Shown here: positions 59,066-64,000 of the stretch, in pieces
Layout: each line of letters opens with the position of its first letter
How positions within the stretch are numbered: position 1 is the first letter of the stretch
Assembly (NCBI RefSeq): GCF_005869935.1
Contig: NZ_SZQF01000004.1
Location: forward strand, 213,791-277,790
DNA: 64,000 nt
Direction of reading: 5' to 3'
Origin: Winogradskyella algicola
Lineage (GTDB): Bacteria; Bacteroidota; Bacteroidia; Flavobacteriales; Flavobacteriaceae
The notes under the pieces: generated by a model
Told to the model about the DNA's origin: nothing
What the model saw: only the letters and a program-made list of their open reading frames with translations
The model's database searches: none
Program-made: the position numbers and the translations under genes

Positions 59066-59908
59066 ATGAAGACGTCTTATTATCTCCTCTATACATTTAT
59101 ATTTCTGTTTGTTCATTTCAAAAAACATATAAATGTTCCAGAGTACCATCAAAGCACAGATTTTGAAATTACATCAGTTTCTAAAGCAAGTGAGTTAACA
59201 AGTTTAGGGCAATTGCGCTTATCTCTATATGAAAGTAATGCATTAGCAAATAATGAAACTGCAGCAGATGGAGTATTAATTTTTTTTGATACAGATGGAA
59301 GCAATGATGTTGATATAAATGATGCACCAGATATCACTAATCTAGATGAAAATTTTTCGATTAACAACAATGGTGTTTTGTTGAGTATAGAAACTAGAGC
59401 AGCACCAGTAGATCAAGAAGAAATTCAATTAGAGGTTAATACATACAGAAATACCAACTACACAATTGTAGCCGAAGGTATTTCTATGCAAAATGCTATA
59501 GCAACCTTATATGATAATTACGAGGATGTTTCTACTGAAATTCCACAAAACGGAATAATAAATTATGCGTATACTATAGATTTAGGTATTCCTCAATCAA
59601 TTGCAGGAGATCGTTTCAAAATTATTTTTGAGGTAGAAACGTTATCAGGTTATAATATTAGTTTAGAGGATGTTTTTATGCATCCTAACCCAACTGATCT
59701 TGGCAAATTTTATGTAAATGTTCCATCGGGAGTAAACAATTTGGATATTTCAATTTATAACATATTAGGTTCCAAATTGTATTCAGGCTATGGATTTAAA
59801 GGTGGTAGAACAATAATGATTAATACTGATATATTGAGCGCAGGAACTTACTTCGTGGAGTTTAAATCTCAGGGTAAAACTATGATTAGGAAATTGATTG
59901 TCATTTGA
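59066..59908 (+). CDS. Secreted T9SS cargo protein (type A sorting domain)
   Basis: A 280-residue protein whose C-terminal ~80 residues form a T9SS type A sorting domain: MHPNPTDLGKFYVNVPSG (about 203-220), IYNILGSKLYSG and the closing GTYFVEFKSQGKTMIRKLIV. T9SS carries such proteins across the outer membrane. The N-terminal hydrophobic stretch (5-18, YYLLYTFIFLFVHF) is a possible signal but lacks an obvious cleavage site. The middle (30-200) is an acidic beta-rich domain with DTDGSNDVDINDAPDITNLD near 76-95, resembling a calcium-binding loop. Function unknown. Confidence 0.85.
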   Translation: MKTSYYLLYTFIFLFVHFKKHINVPEYHQSTDFEITSVSKASELTSLGQLRLSLYESNALANNETAADGVLIFFDTDGSNDVDINDAPDITNLDENFSINNNGVLLSIETRAAPVDQEEIQLEVNTYRNTNYTIVAEGISMQNAIATLYDNYEDVSTEIPQNGIINYAYTIDLGIPQSIAGDRFKIIFEVETLSGYNISLEDVFMHPNPTDLGKFYVNVPSGVNNLDISIYNILGSKLYSGYGFKGGRTIMINTDILSAGTYFVEFKSQGKTMIRKLIVI

Positions 59909-60531
59909 TAGAGAATTTGTCTGAATTACTAATTGCAAACTTTTATTCAAAGTTAGATTAGAATAGTCTTCTTCAGTATAGATCTTTATGAACGAGGTGA
60001 AAAAATCAGCTAATCTCTTTTGAGATATTCTAGAAATAATAATTGTATTTCTTTATTTTTATCAAATTATGCAATGCTGTTAAAAGAAAATATTAACATT
60101 TTAACGATTTATTTAACATTCCTTTAATATTGAAAACAATTTTTTACTACATTGAAGTGCTATTAATCATTAACTATCTAAACTTGTTTTCAATAATTAC
60201 ATTTACTCATTAGTTTAATTTCTTGTTTATAATACATTTTTGATTCTACAATACACTTGGTAATTAAAAATGTAAATCAGCATGCTTTTAACTAATAATC
60301 TCTACACAAGTTTACTTTTTTTGATTTAGGCATAGCATAAGTGATGCCCACTTTCTACAACTAACATACTACTGTCCTTATTATTAGGATGTTTTTGGTG
60401 TATATCAACTATTACTAACGTTAATTAACCATTCACTATGAGCAGTCATATTTTCAAATTCAATTCATCATAGATGGGCCAAAGGTCCCAATTTAAGATT
60501 CTAACCTAAATAGTAACTTAAAGTAAACTTT
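59909..60531. other. 623-bp AT-rich intergenic region before the giant repeat protein
   Basis: No credible gene on either strand; the only short frame with ATG (60438, 11 codons) is not supported. It contains a small imperfect hairpin GGGCC-AAA-GGTCCC at 60476-60489, 43 bp before the start codon of the repeat protein. No perfect TAnnTTTG box was seen just upstream of that start, although the gene's promoter must lie here. Confidence 0.6.
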
Positions 60532-63500
60532 ATGAAAAAAATTATTTATTTATGCGTTATCATGCTGATGTGTTGTTGGCAAAGTAATGCGCAATGTACT
60601 ACAGCTGGATTTGGATTTTATGCCAATTTCACTGTAGATAATTCAGGTAACCAGCAAGAATGGGCAACTGATTTATGGACAGACGAAGCATCGACCGCAT
60701 CCGGTTTTATCATCGGAGATGAGTACACGGTTGATGTTATTGCTGATGATGGCACTCCAAAATTTATTACCATTGCAGATAGTGCTGGTAATGTTGTGGC
60801 AAATGGATTATCTCCAATAACTTTTACGGCAACCGATGGTATTCACGATATTTTTCGTCATGATGATGATGGCTCCAGCGGTTGTACAGGTGCACAAGAA
60901 GCTCACACAGGCACAATTTCTAACCTCGATGGAGAACCTGAACCAGTACCAGATAACGATCTCTGTGTGGATGCTACTCCTATAACTTGTGGCAGTAGCG
61001 TCACAGGCTCAACAGCTGCTGCAACTGATACAGCAGGAAACCCTTCAAATGATGTGTTTTATTCTTTAGCTGGTACGGCAACTGGTGAGGAAATTACAGT
61101 TAGTTTGTGTGGATCTGGTTTTGATACCTTCCTTAGAGTATTAGATGCTTGTAATAGTACTGAGGTTGCAAATAATGATGATAGTGCCGCATGCGGTACA
61201 TCTTCTTCTCAATTAACATTCGTCTCGGATGGGGTGTCAACATATATCATAATAGTGGAAGGTTACGTCAATCCATTTGGTGGTACTGGCGCATTTGGTG
61301 ATTATTCATTAGAAGTGACTTGTGCGGCACCACCAGCATGTCCAGCACCAACAGATTTGACAGCTATACCAATAACTGATTCAAATGGTGTCTTGCTTGA
61401 ATGGACACCTGGAGGTAATGAGTTTATTTTTGATGTTAGTGTTTCGCAACCTGGTGAAAATGAGCCCGATGGGTCTTTTCCTACAATCAATACCTCGGAA
61501 ACAAATACAACATTTTCATCTCCTGCTCCAGGAGAAACCTTACTGTATTGGGTACGTGGTCGTTGTTCTGATGTGCCTTCTTTGGTCAGTGATTGGGTAT
61601 CTGTGGAATATACGGCACCATTGCCACCACCAGCCAACGATGATTGTTCAGGAGCATTGCCATTGGATTGCGGCGTAACGGTAACGGGCAGCACAGAAGG
61701 AGCCACAGCATCAGGATTGGATGCTGAGTGTGACGGCTTTACATCTTCTGACGCTCAAGACCTGTTCTATACGTTTATAGCCGACGGAACGAGCAGCTAT
61801 ACGCTAAGCTTGGACGACGCTACAGGAGGCTTCACCTTCGATGGAGTCATGTTCGTTTATTCAGGCCCATGCGACGATCTTACGAGCCTAGCATGTAGCG
61901 ATAGCGGCAGTCCAGAGGAAATCACCTTGGACGCCCCATCAGCAGGAACCTATACGGTAAGAATATTTGATTATTTCGGAACGGCCGACTTTACTTTAGA
62001 CCTAACCTGTGTGGCACCACCAGAGTGTGTAGAGCCAACGATAGACAGTGTATCGGTAGTGGAGACCTGTAATGAGGTAGATGGCACAGGCACCTTCAAC
62101 GTGGAGGTTGTGGTATCTGACGCAGGAGATGCAGGAACAGTGATCAGTGACGGCACAAATACATATCCAGTAATGGTAGGAACCATAGTAGCGGGACCAT
62201 ATAACAGTGGTGATACCGTGACCTTAACAGTAGACGCTACGGATGATGCCTGTGATGCGGACTTGGGAGAGTTTACCTTTACCTGTCCATTACCAGCACC
62301 AGCCAACGATCTATGTGCAGATGCGGAGATGGTAGCATGTGGTGATACCGTAATGGGAGATACCACAGCAGCCACTTCAGATTCAGAGCAGACATATTGT
62401 GGAACTCCAGCACCAAGTGCAACAAACGGAGGTGTTTGGTACACCTTTATGGGAGATGGAGGAGAAGCAACTTTCGATCTTACAGGATCGTCTTTCGACA
62501 CTAAGATCTTTGTGTACACAGGAGTATGTGATGACCTAACCTGTTTAGATGGAGATGATGATGGTGGTGATAGTACAACATCGTCAATTACGGTAGAGAC
62601 TATGGCAGGTACTACATATTATGTTTATGTAAGCGGCTTTGGTACAAATAGAGGCGCCTATACCATGAACGTATCATGTGTGGCACCGCCAGAGTGTGTA
62701 GAACCAACGATAGACAGCGTATCGGTAGAAGAGACCTGTAATGAGGTGGACGGTACAGGTACCTTCAACGTGGAGGTTGTTGTATCGGATGCAGGATCTT
62801 CAGGAACGGTGATCAGCGACGGTACAAACACATATCCAGTAATGGCAGGAACCGTAGTAGCGGGACCATACAACAGTGGTGATACCGTGACCTTAACAGT
62901 AGACGCTACGGATGATGCCTGTGATGCGGACCTGGGAGAGTTTACCTTTACCTGTCCAGAGCCGGCACCAGTTAACGACGACTGTTCAGGCGCATTGCCG
63001 TTGGATTGTGGCGTAACGGTAACGGGCAGTACGGAAGGAGCCACGGCATCTGGATTGGATGCTGAGTGTGACGGCTTTGCCTCTTCGGACGCCTTCGATC
63101 TGTTCTATACGTTTGTAGCGGACGGAACGAGCAGCTATACGCTAAGCTTGGACGATGCTACAGGAGGCTTTGCCTTTGATGGTGTGATGTTCGTTTATTC
63201 AGGCCCATGCGACGATCTTACGAGCCTAGCATGTAGCGATAGCGGCAGTCCAGAGGAAATCACCTTGGACGCCCCATCGGCAGGAACCTATACGGTAAGA
63301 ATATTTGATTATTTCGGAACGGCCGACTTTACGTTAGACCTAACCTGTGTGGCACCACCAGAGTGTGTAGAGCCAACGATAGACAGCGTATCGGTAGTAG
63401 AGACCTGTAGTGAGGTGGACGGTACCGGGACCTTCAACGTGGAGGTTGTTGTATCGGATGCAGGATCTGCAGGAACGGTGATCAGCGACGGCACAAACAC

Positions 63501-64000
63501 GTATCCAGTAATGGCAGGAACCGTAGTAGCGGGACCATACAACAGTGGTGATACCGTAACGTTAACAGTAGACGCTACGGATGATGCCTGTGATGCGGAC
63601 CTGGGAGAGTTTACCTTTACCTGTCCAGAGCCGGCACCAGTTAACGACGACTGTTCAGGCGCATTGCCGTTGGATTGTGGCGTAACGGTAACGGGCAGTA
63701 CGGAAGGAGCCACGGCATCCGGATTGGATGCTGAGTGTGACGGCTTTGCCTCTTCGGACGCCTTCGACCTGTTCTATACGTTTGTAGCGGACGGAACAAG
63801 CAGCTATACGCTAAGCTTGGACGACGCTACAGGAGGCTTTGCCTTTGATGGTGTGATGTTCGTTTATTCGGGCCCATGCGACGATCTTACGAGCCTAGCA
63901 TGTAGCGATAGCGGCAGTCCAGAGGAAATCACCTTGGACGCCCCATCGGCAGGAACCTATACGGTAAGAATATTTGATTATTTCGGAACGGCCGACTTTA
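60532..64000 (+). CDS. Giant secreted multi-domain repeat protein (partial, runs off window)
   Basis: From ATG 60532 the frame is open to the window end (1156 codons, no stop). A signal peptide (residues 1-21, MLMCCWQSNAQ) is followed by a beta domain (22-140). A PPC-like domain (about 145-270; NDLCVDATPITCGSSVTGST near 145-164 and DYSLEVTC at the end) and an FN3-like segment (about 272-365; PAPTDLTAIPI) come next. From residue 368 it is a tandem array of 223-residue units, each a PPC-like module (about 126 residues, NDDCSGALPLDCG... start) plus an Ig-like module (about 97 residues, CVEPTIDSVSV... start). Two Cys per module suggest disulfides. Probably a T9SS-secreted surface adhesin; the C-terminus is not in view. 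Confidence 0.9.
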   Translation, partial: MKKIIYLCVIMLMCCWQSNAQCTTAGFGFYANFTVDNSGNQQEWATDLWTDEASTASGFIIGDEYTVDVIADDGTPKFITIADSAGNVVANGLSPITFTATDGIHDIFRHDDDGSSGCTGAQEAHTGTISNLDGEPEPVPDNDLCVDATPITCGSSVTGSTAAATDTAGNPSNDVFYSLAGTATGEEITVSLCGSGFDTFLRVLDACNSTEVANNDDSAACGTSSSQLTFVSDGVSTYIIIVEGYVNPFGGTGAFGDYSLEVTCAAPPACPAPTDLTAIPITDSNGVLLEWTPGGNEFIFDVSVSQPGENEPDGSFPTINTSETNTTFSSPAPGETLLYWVRGRCSDVPSLVSDWVSVEYTAPLPPPANDDCSGALPLDCGVTVTGSTEGATASGLDAECDGFTSSDAQDLFYTFIADGTSSYTLSLDDATGGFTFDGVMFVYSGPCDDLTSLACSDSGSPEEITLDAPSAGTYTVRIFDYFGTADFTLDLTCVAPPECVEPTIDSVSVVETCNEVDGTGTFNVEVVVSDAGDAGTVISDGTNTYPVMVGTIVAGPYNSGDTVTLTVDATDDACDADLGEFTFTCPLPAPANDLCADAEMVACGDTVMGDTTAATSDSEQTYCGTPAPSATNGGVWYTFMGDGGEATFDLTGSSFDTKIFVYTGVCDDLTCLDGDDDGGDSTTSSITVETMAGTTYYVYVSGFGTNRGAYTMNVSCVAPPECVEPTIDSVSVEETCNEVDGTGTFNVEVVVSDAGSSGTVISDGTNTYPVMAGTVVAGPYNSGDTVTLTVDATDDACDADLGEFTFTCPEPAPVNDDCSGALPLDCGVTVTGSTEGATASGLDAECDGFASSDAFDLFYTFVADGTSSYTLSLDDATGGFAFDGVMFVYSGPCDDLTSLACSDSGSPEEITLDAPSAGTYTVRIFDYFGTADFTLDLTCVAPPECVEPTIDSVSVVETCSEVDGTGTFNVEVVVSDAGSAGTVISDGTNTYPVMAGTVVAGPYNSGDTVTLTVDATDDACDADLGEFTFTCPEPAPVNDDCSGALPLDCGVTVTGSTEGATASGLDAECDGFASSDAFDLFYTFVADGTSSYTLSLDDATGGFAFDGVMFVYSGPCDDLTSLACSDSGSPEEITLDAPSAGTYTVRIFDYFGTADF
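61633..64000 (+). repeat. 669-bp tandem coding repeat array (four units, last truncated)
   Basis: Units start at 61633, 62302, 62971 and 63640, exactly 669 bp apart; module boundaries (GTGGCACC) fall at 62011, 62680 and 63349, again 669 apart. Units 1, 3 and 4 share near-identical first modules, while unit 2 has a diverged first module of the same 378-bp length. Over the 361 bp available, units 3 and 4 differ at about five positions by eye, all third codon positions. GC content is about 53% in a sampled line, far above the surrounding ~32%. Confidence 0.9.

Noticed and set aside
61302..63713. Long minus-strand open frames across the repeat array (134, 182, 128 and 134 residues)
   Set aside because: They repeat with the 669-bp period and are shadows of the plus-strand repeat protein, lacking starts with any promoter and having low-complexity Ser/Val/Thr composition.
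1..64000. CRISPR arrays, prophage, insertion sequences with transposase
   Set aside because: No short direct repeats with regular spacers, no phage structural genes and no transposase-like protein were seen.

Overview
The window is chromosome of a marine-type Flavobacteriaceae bacterium (Bacteroidota). Evidence: AT-rich DNA with Bacteroidota -7 promoter boxes (TAnnTTTG); a parA-parB-DUF5683-dapB-lepB gene order; a T9SS-type C-terminal sorting domain; a SusC/TonB-style receptor with an N-terminal carboxypeptidase-regulatory-like domain; SCK-type lipoproteins; DUF3276; and a methylmalonyl-CoA mutase pair. No prophage, plasmid, transposase or CRISPR array is visible. Genus cannot be fixed from the sequence alone.

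Layout. 1-6147: 3' end of an endonuclease/exonuclease/phosphatase gene, then a minus-strand operon running parA, parB, DUF5683, dapB, lepB, WbqC, DUF6122. 6383-9613: periplasmic M16 peptidase and a small Asp/Cys-repeat lipoprotein. 9682-14144: udk-divIC-mutA-mutB operon. 14192-15744: PQQ-type sugar dehydrogenase with its cytochrome c. 15848: tRNA-Pro. 16288-23040: lipoprotein, trxB, two GIN-domain (DUF2807) proteins, an NTF2-like protein, and a PadR-PspC regulatory pair. 23188-26568: thioesterase-like protein, AIM24 protein, and divergent oxyR-like/dps. 26786-34418: DUF2141 protein and a six-gene MoxR/DUF58/DUF4350/DUF4129/SpoIIM cluster with a divergent RDD gene. 34587-37062: TRIC-type channel and two orphan genes bordered by a repeated cassette-like element. 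37242-45321: M3 peptidase, cyclophilin, CoA pyrophosphatase, acyltransferase, ECF sigma factor with a membrane partner, NDH-2, YhhN. 45475-52643: TonB-dependent receptor, TonB, GNAT, thioredoxin-like protein, tRNA-binding protein, M14 peptidase. 52731-58856: DUF3276, ABC exporter, leucine dehydrogenase, nusB, DUF1573, yajC, YdeI-like protein. 59066-64000: a T9SS cargo protein and the start of a giant secreted repeat protein that runs off the window.

Most informative non-coding observations: (1) three loci (NTF2-like/GIN operon, DUF2141 gene, TonB-dependent receptor) share a bipartite site with LytTR-type half-sites at a fixed 12-nt spacing, followed at exactly 27 nt by a GAnnTTTG box; this looks like one undescribed activator regulon. 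(2) The giant repeat protein has a strict 669-bp period; by eye, copies 3 and 4 differ only at synonymous sites, and the repeats are much richer in GC than the rest of the window. (3) Two orphan genes each end at a conserved ~52-bp element. (4) A perfect terminator hairpin lies immediately after the candidate nusB promoter. (5) Several degenerate dispersed repeats fill intergenic gaps and supply a start codon to one gene and a stop codon to another.
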